Part shown: piece after piece, positions 8,025-16,924 of the stretch
Position numbering within the stretch: the stretch's first letter is position 1
How the letters are laid out: each line of letters begins with the position of its first letter
Origin: Stappia stellulata
Lineage (GTDB): Bacteria > Pseudomonadota > Alphaproteobacteria > Rhizobiales > Stappiaceae
Direction of reading: 5' to 3'
DNA length: 64,000 bases
NCBI RefSeq assembly: GCF_020176715.1
Contig: NZ_JAIVMF010000003.1
Span: forward strand, 1 to 64,000
The notes under the pieces: model-generated
What the model saw: only the letters and a program-made list of their open reading frames with translations
The model's database searches: none
What the model was told of the DNA's origin: nothing
Program-made: the position numbers and the translations under genes

Positions 8025-8848
8025 GCGACGACGGCGAGTTGGAGTTCACGATTCTCGGCTGCGGATCGTCGGCCGGCGTGCCGCGTGTCGGCAACATCTG
8101 GGGCGACTGCGATCCGGACGAGCCAAAGAACCGCCGCAAGCGATGCGCCTTGCTGGTGCAGCGGACGGGGAAGGGCGGCACCACCACCGTTCTGGTCGAC
8201 GCGGGACCGGATCTGCGCCAGCAACTCCTCGATGCCCGCGTGACCTATCTGGATGCGGTGCTCCTCACCCATGCCCATGCCGATCACCTGCACGGCATCG
8301 ACGACCTGCGGCCGCTGGCGATCACCCACCGCCAGCTCATTCCCGTGCATATGGATGCGACGACCTCGGTTCGCGCCCACGATCTGTTCTACTACGGCTT
8401 CAAGACGCCGGAAGGGTCGAGCTATCCGCCGATCCTGAAGGAACACCGCATCGAAGCGGGCGAGACCTACGTCATCGATGGCGCCGGCGGGCCGATCCCG
8501 TTTCAGCCCGTGGAAGTGGCGCATGGCGACATCAACGCCTTGGGCTTCCGCTTCGGGTCCGTTGCCTATCTGCCTGATGTGAAAAGCATTCCAGATACCG
8601 CGCGGTCGGCCTTCCACGGCCTCGACACCTGGGTGATCGACGCCCTTCGGCGCACGCCGCATCCAAGCCACTTTTCGCTCGACGATGCCCTTGAAAACAT
8701 TCGTGAATTCGCGCCGAAACGGGCCATTTTGACGAATATGCATGTCGACATGGACTATGCGACACTGACCCGGGAGCTGCCGGACGGCGTCGTGCCGGCC
8801 TTTGACGGAATGCGGTTTCGCGGAGCCGCGGGTGACGGCCGGACATGA
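8021..8848 (+). CDS. MBL-fold metal-dependent hydrolase (PhnP-like)
   Basis: The 275-residue product is a metallo-beta-lactamase fold enzyme. The metal site HAHADH is at 84-89, after GCGSSAGVPR near the N-terminus, which is characteristic of the PhnP/cyclic phosphodiesterase branch. A conserved segment TNMHVDMDY provides the late metal ligands. The substrate is unknown; members cleave phosphodiester or cyclic phosphate bonds. Start and stop overlap tatD and recX by 4 bp each. The tatD-MBL pairing is common in alphaproteobacteria and suggests nucleic-acid-related housekeeping. Confidence 0.88.
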   Translation: MSDDGELEFTILGCGSSAGVPRVGNIWGDCDPDEPKNRRKRCALLVQRTGKGGTTTVLVDAGPDLRQQLLDARVTYLDAVLLTHAHADHLHGIDDLRPLAITHRQLIPVHMDATTSVRAHDLFYYGFKTPEGSSYPPILKEHRIEAGETYVIDGAGGPIPFQPVEVAHGDINALGFRFGSVAYLPDVKSIPDTARSAFHGLDTWVIDALRRTPHPSHFSLDDALENIREFAPKRAILTNMHVDMDYATLTRELPDGVVPAFDGMRFRGAAGDGRT

Positions 8849-9387
8849 GCCGCAAGATGCGCGCGCCGACCGAAGACCGGCTGATGCGCGCGGCCTTGCA
8901 CTACCTCGACCGATACGGATCGAGCGCCGGCAATCTGCACCGCGTGCTGGAACGCAAGGTCTGGCGTGTCGCCGCGGCACTGGAGGAAGACCCGGCCAGC
9001 TACATGCATATGGTCGATGCCGTGGTCGCGCGCTGCGAGGCATCCGGCCTGGTCGATGACAAGCTGTACGCGGAATCGAAGATCGCATCGGAACGGCGCA
9101 AGGGTCGTTCGACCCGGCGCATCGCTGCCGTGCTGCAGACCAAGGGCATTTCCCAGGACATGGCCGAGACGCTGCTGGCCCGCGACGAGACAACAGATCT
9201 TGCCGCCGCCTGCGTGGCTGCGCGCAAGAAACGCTTCGGCCCATGGCGCAAGGGCGACGCGGATCCCGAGCGCCAAAGGAAAGAAATCGCCTCGCTCTGT
9301 CGTCAGGGCTTCTCGCTCCAGGTCGCTCGCAAGGTTGTCGAGGCGACAGACCGCGACAGGCTGCTGAGCGACTGCGACGAGGCCTGA
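8845..9387 (+). CDS. recX: RecX-family regulatory protein
   Basis: RecX binds RecA filaments and inhibits recombinase activity. The 180-residue product is Arg/Lys/Glu-rich and all-helical in character, with the RecX-like repeats around ALHYLDRYGSS, SGLVDDKLYAES and QGFSLQVARKVVE. recA is not adjacent here, as is usual in this class. It ends the dac-tmk-holB-metG-tatD-MBL chain with a 4-bp overlap to the preceding gene. Confidence 0.82.
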   Translation: MSRKMRAPTEDRLMRAALHYLDRYGSSAGNLHRVLERKVWRVAAALEEDPASYMHMVDAVVARCEASGLVDDKLYAESKIASERRKGRSTRRIAAVLQTKGISQDMAETLLARDETTDLAAACVAARKKRFGPWRKGDADPERQRKEIASLCRQGFSLQVARKVVEATDRDRLLSDCDEA

Positions 9388-9690
9388 TGCCATCGGCGCA
9401 TGATCCATGGGGGATCGGCTCGCCGGAGTGTCGGAGCTGGTATCCAGGATGAAGAACGCTCCGTAAGCGCTTGTGTGCAAATCGATCCGTTCCTGAAGCG
9501 AAATGCCGGCTGGCGCGGCGCCTCATCCGAGTAAGTTCCATAATATATATTATGCGAATTAGCTATGGGCGGATAGGAGCCGAGCTTTGATGCGTTGCAC
9601 CGACGCGCCACAGGCCCTCTTCGGTGCTTTCAGCCTGTCGATCCGACTCGTCCGGTGCGCCTGCCTCCGAGAATGCAGATATGGACGTGC
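9388..9690. other. Convergent intergenic stretch between recX and the M20 hydrolase
   Basis: About 300 bp without a convincing gene. Its middle is AT-rich (9535-9565) and contains the 16-nt perfect palindrome listed separately. No intrinsic terminator with a T-run was recognised for either flanking operon. Confidence 0.5.
9539..9554. promoter_or_regulatory. Perfect 16-nt AT-rich palindrome
   Basis: CATAATATATATTATG reads identically on both strands and stands out in otherwise GC-rich DNA. It lies between two convergent operons, where no promoter is expected, so a role as an operator is uncertain. It could be a site for a structuring protein or part of an unannotated transcript's promoter. 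Confidence 0.35.
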
Positions 9691-10923
9691 TCAGGACTGC
9701 ATTGCCGGATTGCCGCTGAGCAGCTGGCGCAAGGTCGCGGTGACGACATCGGTCGCCGCACGAAGATCGCTCAACTGGACGTGTTCGTCCGCGGCATAGG
9801 CATTGGCCGCCTCCAGCGAGTCCGGTCCCGATCCGTAGAGCACGGTGGGAATGCCGGCGTCGGCATAGTGGCGCGCGTCGCTGAACAGCGGCGATCCGGT
9901 GATGCGCGGTTGCGGCTGCGGGAACCGTGCCCAGATTTCCGCCTGCACGATATCGGCCAGCCGGTCGGCACCGGCAACCGGACGCAACGGCTCGGCCAAG
10001 AGCAGCCTGCGGCATTCGATCTCCAGCCCCTCGCGCGGCGTGATCGCGGTTTCAATCAGCGCGAAGAGCTCCGCCTCGACCGCCTCGCCCGTCTCTTCGG
10101 GTATAAGGCGCCGGTCGATGCGCAGCACCACGCGGTCCGGCACGACGTTGGTGTTCACGCCGCCCTGGATCGTGCCGACGGTGAGCAAAGGCATCATGTC
10201 CGCATCGATGGTGCTGCGCCGCTGCGCGATGCGGTCCCGTTCGTCGTAAAGCGCCCGGAGAATGCCCGTCGCGGCCTCCAGCGCGTCGACGCCGCCATGG
10301 GGAGCTGCGGCATGCGCCGCGCGGCCGCGCACGACCACCTCGACCTGAAGGCAGCCGTTATGGGCGGTGGTGACGGAACGGCTGAACCCCGAGGCGATGA
10401 CCAGATCGGGCTTTGTGAGATCCTGGCCGAGAAGCCAGCGCGGACCGAGCGTTCCGCCGGCTTCCTCGTCGCAGGTGATATGAAGCTCGACCGTGCCGTT
10501 CAAAGCCTCTGGCGCCTCGATCAGCGCCAGCAGCGCGAACACATAGGCGCTGATGTCGGATTTGCAGAAGACCGTGCCACGGCCATAGACCGCCCCGCCG
10601 GCTTCCTCCGCGCCGAAGGGGTCGACACTCCACCCCTCGCCGGCCGGAATCACGTCGCCATGCGCATTGAGGGCAACCACCGGGCCGCCGTCGCCGAAAC
10701 GGCGCCGCACGATCAGATTGACGACGCTGCGCATGCCGGCCTGGCGTACGAAGGGTTCCGGAACCGGATGCCATTCCGGATCGAGGCCGAGCTCCTGCAA
10801 CGCGGTCGCCGCTGCCTCTGCGAATGCGGTCATGTCCCCGGGCGGGTTTTCGCTCGGCACGCGAATGAGGTGTCTGAGAAACTCCAGTTGCCTGGAAAAG
10901 CGCGCGTCGTCTGCGGCAGTCAT
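9691..10923 (-). CDS. M20-family metallohydrolase (ArgE/DapE type)
   Basis: The 410-residue product is a cytosolic di-zinc amidohydrolase or peptidase. Visible features are the first metal motif ALNAHGDVIPAG, the YGRGTVFCKSD segment with the bridging Asp, the CDEEAGG motif with the catalytic Glu pair, and a dimerisation insert starting at the GRAAHAAAPH segment. The true substrate is unknown. It is last in the purine operon, 150 bp after the BMP-type binding protein. E. coli also has an M20 gene (ygeY) in its xdh cluster, so a role on a purine-breakdown amide is plausible but unproven. Confidence 0.8.
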   Translation of the reverse strand: MTAADDARFSRQLEFLRHLIRVPSENPPGDMTAFAEAAATALQELGLDPEWHPVPEPFVRQAGMRSVVNLIVRRRFGDGGPVVALNAHGDVIPAGEGWSVDPFGAEEAGGAVYGRGTVFCKSDISAYVFALLALIEAPEALNGTVELHITCDEEAGGTLGPRWLLGQDLTKPDLVIASGFSRSVTTAHNGCLQVEVVVRGRAAHAAAPHGGVDALEAATGILRALYDERDRIAQRRSTIDADMMPLLTVGTIQGGVNTNVVPDRVVLRIDRRLIPEETGEAVEAELFALIETAITPREGLEIECRRLLLAEPLRPVAGADRLADIVQAEIWARFPQPQPRITGSPLFSDARHYADAGIPTVLYGSGPDSLEAANAYAADEHVQLSDLRAATDVVTATLRQLLSGNPAMQS

Positions 10924-11038
10924 TACCCGGATCCTTGCCGGGAACGTCCCGGTCTTGGCGCTAGGCCGCGAAAATGGCCAAGACGTCGAACCGGCGCGCC
11001 CGGCGGTTCGGCTGGATGCCCGTCTACGGGCGATGATC

Positions 11039-11062
11039 GGCGGCGGACCGAGATCCGCCGCC
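11039..11062 (-). terminator. Stem-loop just after the bmp stop codon, no T-run
   Basis: GGCGGCGGA and TCCGCCGCC form a perfect 9-bp stem with a 6-nt loop, 11 nt downstream of the binding-protein stop codon on the minus strand. With no U-tract after it, it is more likely a 3'-protecting hairpin that keeps the binding-protein mRNA abundant than a full terminator. Confidence 0.45.
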
Positions 11063-11073
11063 GCGTCGTCGGC

Positions 11074-12141
11074 TTACTGCGGAAGCTGGTCGTCGATGCC
11101 CTTCACGTACCAGTTCATGCCAAGCAGCGCACCGTCGTCAAGAATGATGCCATCCTCGACCGCCACTTCGCCGTTCTGCTTGAAGATCGGGCCGGTGAAG
11201 GGATGGAACGCGCCGCTGCGGATCTTGTCCGTCATGGCCGCCGCCTCGTTGGCGACGTCTTCCGGCAGGTTGGTGAACGGCGCCATCAGCACCATGTCCT
11301 TGGCCAGACCGCCCCAGATGTCCTCGCTCTTCCAGGTGCCGTCGAGCGCGGCCTGGACGCGGTTGACGTAGTAGACGCTCCAGTCGTCGACGATGGCGGT
11401 CAACTGCGCGTTCGGCGCGAACTTGATCATGTCCGATGCCTGGCCGAAGCCGACCGCGCCGCGCTCCTCGGCGACCTGCAGCGGTGCCGGGCTGTCGGTG
11501 TGCTGGCTGATGACGTCGGCGCCCTGGTCGAGCAGCGCCTTGGCCGCATCGGCTTCCTTGCCCGGGTCATACCAGGAGTTCACCCAGACGACCTTGATCT
11601 TGAAGTCGGGATTGACCGACTGCGCGCCCAGCATGAAGGAGTTGATACCGCGCACCACTTCCGGGATCGGGAAGGATCCGATGTAGCCGGCGGTGCCCGT
11701 CTTCGACATCTTGGCCGCGATCTGGCCGATGATGTAGCGGCCCTCGTAGAAACGCGCCGAATAGGTCGAGACGTTGTCCGCCCGCTTGTAGCCGGTGGCG
11801 TGCTCGAACTTCACGTCAGGGAACTTCTTGGCAACCTTGAGGGTCGGGTTCATGAAGCCGAAGGAGGTGGTGAAGATCAGGCCTGCGCCGTCGCGCGCCA
11901 GCCGCTCGATGGCGCGCTCCGCGTCGGGGCCCTCGGAGACATTCTCGATATAGGTGGTCTCGACCTTGTCGCCGAAGGCGGCTTCGATCGCCAGCCGGCC
12001 CTGATTGTGCTGGTACGACCAGCCATGATCGCCGATCGGCCCGACGTAGATGAAGCCGACCTTCAGCTTGTCCTCGGCCTGTGCGCTCGCCATTCCAAGG
12101 CCGAGTGCCGCGGCAAGCGCGATCCCGAATAGTTTTTTCAT
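11074..12141 (-). CDS. BMP-family ABC transporter substrate-binding protein (purine nucleoside/base type)
   Basis: BMP/PnrA proteins are periplasmic receptors for nucleosides or nucleobases. The 355-residue product has a signal peptide (MKKLFGIALAAALGLGMASAQA), no lipobox Cys, and family segments KVGFIYVGPIGDHGWSYQHNQG, FTTSFGFM and GIDDQLPQ at the end. It is encoded after two permeases and the ATPase on the same strand, with a 176-bp leader that may hold its own promoter, and the neighbouring xdhABC genes point to purine import. The hairpin after the stop would favour higher expression of this component. Confidence 0.9.
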   Translation of the reverse strand: MKKLFGIALAAALGLGMASAQAEDKLKVGFIYVGPIGDHGWSYQHNQGRLAIEAAFGDKVETTYIENVSEGPDAERAIERLARDGAGLIFTTSFGFMNPTLKVAKKFPDVKFEHATGYKRADNVSTYSARFYEGRYIIGQIAAKMSKTGTAGYIGSFPIPEVVRGINSFMLGAQSVNPDFKIKVVWVNSWYDPGKEADAAKALLDQGADVISQHTDSPAPLQVAEERGAVGFGQASDMIKFAPNAQLTAIVDDWSVYYVNRVQAALDGTWKSEDIWGGLAKDMVLMAPFTNLPEDVANEAAAMTDKIRSGAFHPFTGPIFKQNGEVAVEDGIILDDGALLGMNWYVKGIDDQLPQ

Positions 12142-12317
12142 GTGAGGCTCCTGTTCCCCGTTTAAATCAAAGTGTTTTCGTAAATTCGCGCCGGCGGGTC
12201 ATCGCCGCTCCGGCGCGCAGCCCTCGTGTTCATTCCCGTCCCCTGCTCTCTCGCACAGCCCGGTGGTCTCTCCGGTCTTTTTCCGTGTTTTCGGCCCGCT
12301 CCGCAGTCTTCGCCGCA

Positions 12318-13238
12318 TTAGCGGTCCGGCACGAACGGCCGCCCCAGGCAGGCCGGGGTGTTGACCCGTGTCAGTATGCGGTTCCGGGAGATGATGACAA
12401 GCACGGCGATGGTCGCGACATAGGGAAGCGCCGACATAAACTGTGATGGAATGGCGACGCCATGCGCCTGGGCATGAAATTGCAGAATGCCGACCGCTCC
12501 GAACAGATAGGCGCCGGCCAGAACCCGCAAGGGCCGCCAGGTGGCGAAGACGACCAGCGCCAGCGCGATCCAGCCCCTGCCCGCCGTCATGCCCTCGACC
12601 CACTGCGGCGTGTAGACGAGCGACAGATATCCGCCGGCAAGCCCCGCACAGGCCCCGCCGAACAGCACCGCCAGATAGCGCACCTTGAGGACGGAGACGC
12701 CAAGCGCATGCGCGGAGGAATGATTGTCGCCGACCGCACGGATGATGAGGCCGGCCCTGGTGCGAAACAGCACATAGGAGACCCCCGCGACCAGCGCCAG
12801 CGACAGATAGACGAGCACGTCCTGGCCGAACAGGAGGCGCCCGACCAGCGGCAGGTCGCTCAGAACCGGGATCTCTATGCCGGTCAGCCGGATGCCTGGC
12901 TGCCCCACGAAGGCCTCGCCGATCATCCCGGACAGGCCGAGCCCGAGCAGCGTCAACGCCAGTCCGGTGGCCACCTGGTTGGCGACCAGATGCAGCGTCA
13001 GGAACCCGAACAGAAGCGCCATGCCCATCCCCGATACCAGCGCGAAGACGGCGCCGAGATACGGAGAGCCCGTGGCCTGCGCGCCGGCAAAGCCCATCAC
13101 GGCACCGACGATCATCATGCCCTCGACACCCAGGTTGAGAACGCCCGACCGCTCCACGACGAGTTCGCCGATGGCCGCCAGCAGCAAGGGCGTCGCCGCG
13201 GTGATGACGGTCAGAAGAATGGATTCAAATGCCCCCAT
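12318..13238 (-). CDS. ABC transporter permease (NupQ/YufQ type)
   Basis: The 306-residue protein is an inner-membrane permease with about nine hydrophobic segments. The stretch ERSGVLNLGVEGMMIVGA near residues 29-46 is the hallmark of branched-chain-type permeases of nucleoside importers. It is the second of two permeases, starting 3 bp after the first one stops, and pairs with the double ATPase and BMP binding protein. Confidence 0.9.
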   Translation of the reverse strand: MGAFESILLTVITAATPLLLAAIGELVVERSGVLNLGVEGMMIVGAVMGFAGAQATGSPYLGAVFALVSGMGMALLFGFLTLHLVANQVATGLALTLLGLGLSGMIGEAFVGQPGIRLTGIEIPVLSDLPLVGRLLFGQDVLVYLSLALVAGVSYVLFRTRAGLIIRAVGDNHSSAHALGVSVLKVRYLAVLFGGACAGLAGGYLSLVYTPQWVEGMTAGRGWIALALVVFATWRPLRVLAGAYLFGAVGILQFHAQAHGVAIPSQFMSALPYVATIAVLVIISRNRILTRVNTPACLGRPFVPDR

Positions 13239-13241
13239 CGA

Positions 13242-14321
13242 TCAGGCTCCCTTGGCGCTGACGCCCGGCCGCGCGAAGCGGATCCGGTACAGGATCAGCG
13301 TATCGCAGGCGAGCACGTAAAACAGAAGAAGCCCCTGGAACACCCGGGTGGTCTTGTCGGAAATCCCGAGCGTGACCTGCGCGGCCTCCCCGCCCAGATA
13401 GGAAAGGGCCAGCAGAAAGCCGGACAAGAAGATCCCGATGGGATTGAGCCGGCCGAGGAAGGCAACGATGATCGCCGTGAAGCCGTATCCCGGCGAGATG
13501 ACCGGCGTCAGCTGGTTGACCGACCCGGAGACTTCGCTGATGCCGGCAAGCCCCGCCAGTCCCCCGGACAGGAGAAAGGCGAAGACGATAATCTTGTTGC
13601 GGGAAAAGCCCGCGAAGCGACCGGCGCGCGGCGCCTGGCCGAGAACCCTGATCTCGAACCCCTTCAACGTCTTCAGCAAGACCACCGACAGCGCCAGAAC
13701 CGCGATGACGGCGAAGATCGCGCCGACATGCATGCGCCCGTCGGCGAGCGCCGGCAGCGTTGCCGCATCCGAGAAGACCCGGCTTTCGGGAAAATTGAAG
13801 CCTTCCGGATCGCGCCACGGTCCGCGCACGAGCCAGTCCAGCAGGAGCTGCGAGATATAGACCAGCATCAGGCTGGTCAGGATCTCGTTGGTCCCGAACC
13901 GCACTTTGAGGAAGGCCGGGATGCCCCCCCACAGCATTCCCCCGGCAATGCCCATGAGCAGCATCAGCGGCAGGGTCAGGAAGCTCTCGAACCCGGGCAG
14001 CAGGATCGGCAGCATGGAGCCGGCGAGCGCGCCGGCGGTAAACTGGCCTTCCGCACCGATGTTCCAGGTGTTCGACAGGAAGCAGACGGCAAGGCCCACC
14101 CCGATCAGGATCAGCGGCGTCGCCTTCACCACCAGTTCCTGAAGCGACCAGGAGGCCGTCAGCGGATCGATGAAGAACATGTAGAGCGCGACCGCCGGGT
14201 TTTGTCCCAAAGCGGCAAACAGCACGGCGCCCGTCACCAGGGTCAGCGTGATCGCGATCACCGGCGACAGCAGCGCCATCAAGGTGGAGCGCTCGGGCCG
14301 CTTTTCCAGTTCAAGCCGCAT
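13242..14321 (-). CDS. ABC transporter permease (NupP/YufP type)
   Basis: A membrane protein of about 359 residues with roughly ten predicted membrane segments. It contains SNTWNIGAEGQFTAGA and GYGFTAIIVAFLGRLNPIG, both typical of the larger permease of BMP-type nucleoside importers. Start 14321 (MRLELEKRPE) is chosen because it overlaps the ATPase stop by 11 bp; an in-frame ATG 27 bp upstream is possible. Confidence 0.9.
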   Translation of the reverse strand: MRLELEKRPERSTLMALLSPVIAITLTLVTGAVLFAALGQNPAVALYMFFIDPLTASWSLQELVVKATPLILIGVGLAVCFLSNTWNIGAEGQFTAGALAGSMLPILLPGFESFLTLPLMLLMGIAGGMLWGGIPAFLKVRFGTNEILTSLMLVYISQLLLDWLVRGPWRDPEGFNFPESRVFSDAATLPALADGRMHVGAIFAVIAVLALSVVLLKTLKGFEIRVLGQAPRAGRFAGFSRNKIIVFAFLLSGGLAGLAGISEVSGSVNQLTPVISPGYGFTAIIVAFLGRLNPIGIFLSGFLLALSYLGGEAAQVTLGISDKTTRVFQGLLLFYVLACDTLILYRIRFARPGVSAKGA

Positions 14322-15897
14322 CGCCCGCGCCTCCACTGTCTTCGTCAAGGCCCGCCATCAGCAGACCCACGCGTTCGCGCGTCAATTTCTGGGCCGGGAT
14401 CGCTTCGGACAGTTTTCCGCGCGAAATCACGGCGATCCGGTCGGCGATCTCGAAGATCTCGTCGAGATCCTGGCTGATCACCAGCACGGCCGCCCCGTTG
14501 CGCGACAGGTCGATCAGCTCCTGGCGGATGAGCGCGGCCGCGCCTGCATCCACGCCCCAGGTCGGCTGGTTGACCACCAGCACGTCGGGCTGCCGGTCGA
14601 GCTCCCGGCCGATCACGAACTTCTGCAGATTGCCGCCGGACAGGGCGCGTGCTTCCGGATCGTCATGCGACATGCGCACATCGAAATTCGTCTTGATCCT
14701 CTGTTCCAGCGCGCCCGCGCGGTCCCGCTTGAGGAAACCGCCCTGCACCAGCCCGTCGCCGGTGCTGTGGCGTGTGAGCAGGAGGTTTTCCGACAGCTTC
14801 AGTCCCGGCACGGCGCCGTGCCCCAACCGTTCCTCGGGAACGAAGGCGGCCCCTGCCCTGCGGCGTTTGGTGATGCCGGCCCGGCCCATCGGTACTGCGC
14901 CGATTGTCACGGCGTCTGCGCTGGAGGAAAGCCGTTCGCCGGACACCAGCTCGAACAACTCGCTCTGGCCGTTGCCGGCAATGCCCGCGATGGCAACGAC
15001 TTCACCCGCCCGCACATTCAAATTTACGTTCTCGATGGCGACGGAAAACGGGCCCTCCGCCTCCGCGCTCAGGTCCTTGAGCGCGAGGCGGACATCGCCT
15101 TCGCGCGGGACAACCCCGCGTTTGAGGTCGTGCACCGCACTGCCGACCATGAGCCGGGCAAGCGATCCCGCTGTTTCTTTCGTCGGATCGCATTCCATCA
15201 CGACCTTGCCGTGGCGCATGATCGTCGCATGGTGGCAGATGCGCTGCACCTCCTCCAGCCGGTGCGAGATATAGAGGATCGCGCAGCCTTCCAAGGCGAG
15301 CCGCTCCAGGGTGACGAACAGCTGATCCGCCTCCTGCGGCGTGAGCACCGAGGTCGGCTCATCCATGATGATCAGTTTCGGTTCCTGCAGCAGACAGCGA
15401 ACGATCTCGATGCGCTGGCGCACGCCGACCGAAAGATCGGCGACAATGGCCGTGGGATCGAGTGTCAGGCCGTAGTCGCGCGACACCTGCCGGATCCGCT
15501 CGGACAAGGCACGGAAGGACTGGTCGGGCGGGAGAGCGAGGGCGATGTTTTCCGCGACCGTCAGCGCCTCGAACAACGAGAAGTGCTGGAACACCATGCC
15601 GATCCCGAGCGCCCTCGCCTCGGCCGGGGACGCGATGGTAACGGTCTGCCCCTGCCAGACGAGATCCCCCGCATTGGGGTCGAGCGCGCCATAGAGGATC
15701 TTGACCAGGGTCGACTTGCCCGCGCCGTTCTCGCCGAGCAGCGCGTGGATCTCGCCGGCGCGCAGCGTGAGGGACACAGTGTCGTTGGCGAGGATCTCGC
15801 CGAAGCGTTTGGTGATGCCGCGCGCGTCAAGGAGAACGGTGCCACGCCGCTCGCCGACCACTCCGTGCTGCGGGTTCGTTGTGTCGTCCACTGTCAT
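14311..15897 (-). CDS. Nucleoside ABC transporter ATP-binding protein with two ABC domains
   Basis: The 528-residue ATPase carries two ABC modules. The first has Walker A GENGAGKST at about 55-63, signature SVGVRQRIEI and Walker B LIIMDEPTSVLT; the second has an altered Walker A-like GIAGNGQSEL and signature LSGGNLQKF. This asymmetry (intact first site, altered second) is standard for ribose/nucleoside importers. ATG 15897 has a GGGGGAT ribosome site and avoids overlapping xdhC. It energises the two permeases downstream. Confidence 0.92.
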   Translation of the reverse strand: MTVDDTTNPQHGVVGERRGTVLLDARGITKRFGEILANDTVSLTLRAGEIHALLGENGAGKSTLVKILYGALDPNAGDLVWQGQTVTIASPAEARALGIGMVFQHFSLFEALTVAENIALALPPDQSFRALSERIRQVSRDYGLTLDPTAIVADLSVGVRQRIEIVRCLLQEPKLIIMDEPTSVLTPQEADQLFVTLERLALEGCAILYISHRLEEVQRICHHATIMRHGKVVMECDPTKETAGSLARLMVGSAVHDLKRGVVPREGDVRLALKDLSAEAEGPFSVAIENVNLNVRAGEVVAIAGIAGNGQSELFELVSGERLSSSADAVTIGAVPMGRAGITKRRRAGAAFVPEERLGHGAVPGLKLSENLLLTRHSTGDGLVQGGFLKRDRAGALEQRIKTNFDVRMSHDDPEARALSGGNLQKFVIGRELDRQPDVLVVNQPTWGVDAGAAALIRQELIDLSRNGAAVLVISQDLDEIFEIADRIAVISRGKLSEAIPAQKLTRERVGLLMAGLDEDSGGAGDAA

Positions 15898-15916
15898 GAG
15901 ATCCCCCGCCCCCTTA

Positions 15917-16924
15917 TCATATGGCCGCGATGCTCCCGGCAAGGCCGTGATGCCGTTTCTTGTGGACAGAAACGCGCTGTTCGCGGCGGATCATCAGCTC
16001 CGCGACCACGGATACGGCGATGGCGGACGGTTGTTTCGATGCAATTGCGGAAATGCCGATCGGACAACGGAAAACCGCGTCAAGACGGTCGGCCTCATGG
16101 CCTGCCGCGCGCAACCGCGAGCGCATGCGCGCCGCCTTGGTCGCACTGCCGATCATGCCGACGCCGGCAATCGCGTCGCGGCGCAAGGCCGCATCGGCGA
16201 TGGCAAGATCCAGTGCATGATCATGGGTCATGACGAGAACCTCGGCACCGGCCGGGAGATCGGCCGCGACACGCACAGGATCCGCCGCCGCAACGACTTG
16301 GACAGTGGCGGGAACATGTGCCGGAAAGACATCCGGCCTGTTGTCGACCCAGGTCACCGAAAACGGCAAGGGCGCGAGCGCCAGAACCAGGGCCTTGCCG
16401 ACATGTCCGGCGCCGAAGAGCGCCACCGGCGAGGTCTGCGTCCCGAAGCGCTCCGCCAGCAGATTGCCCTGCAGGCGAACCTCCGCCCCGCCCGTCCCGG
16501 CAGCCTCGCCGCTTGCGAGGGTGCGCAGGCCCGCCCCGCCGTCTCCATCGACAACCATCTGCGTCGCGAAGGGTCCCTCCGCCTCGAGCCGCGCGAAGCG
16601 GATCACCTCATCCCACCGCGCCCTGGAGAAGGTTTCGAGGGCTAGCGTGACCCGCCCGCCGCAGCACTGGCCAAGATCGGGCCCAAGCGACATCCGCTCG
16701 AGGCGAAAGCCGTCCCGGCCGGCCCGTGCGTCCCTCGCCGCCGTCTCGATCGCCTGATACTCCAGCATGCCGCCGCCGATGGTTCCGTGGAAGCGCCGGT
16801 CGGGATCGACCACCATCCGCGCGCCGACCTCCCGCGGAGCGGAGCCCTCGACGCCGACGATCGTGACCAGCACGCAGGCGGGCGCCTCCTCCAGCCGTGC
16901 CAGAATCGACGCCCAGGTCCTCAT
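15917..16924 (-). CDS. xdhC: Xanthine dehydrogenase accessory protein XdhC
   Basis: XdhC binds molybdenum cofactor and helps insert its sulfurated form into XdhB. The 335-residue product has the N-terminal XdhC/CoxI domain (GSAPREVGARM, GTIGGGMLEYQAIE, LGQCCGG) and a C-terminal Rossmann part beginning LFGAGHVGKAL, with MIGSATKAARMRSRL later. It overlaps xdhB by 4 bp, so it is translated with it. It is required for activity of the linked dehydrogenase. Confidence 0.93.
   Translation of the reverse strand: MRTWASILARLEEAPACVLVTIVGVEGSAPREVGARMVVDPDRRFHGTIGGGMLEYQAIETAARDARAGRDGFRLERMSLGPDLGQCCGGRVTLALETFSRARWDEVIRFARLEAEGPFATQMVVDGDGGAGLRTLASGEAAGTGGAEVRLQGNLLAERFGTQTSPVALFGAGHVGKALVLALAPLPFSVTWVDNRPDVFPAHVPATVQVVAAADPVRVAADLPAGAEVLVMTHDHALDLAIADAALRRDAIAGVGMIGSATKAARMRSRLRAAGHEADRLDAVFRCPIGISAIASKQPSAIAVSVVAELMIRREQRVSVHKKRHHGLAGSIAAI

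Noticed and set aside
9595-12132. 845-codon plus-strand frame opposite the M20 and BMP genes
   Set aside because: Antisense of two clearly identified genes; no motif and no ribosome site.
12462-14477. 671-codon plus-strand frame opposite the two permeases and the end of the ATPase
   Set aside because: It is extremely Arg/Gln/Asp-rich, as expected for the antisense of hydrophobic membrane genes in GC-rich DNA.
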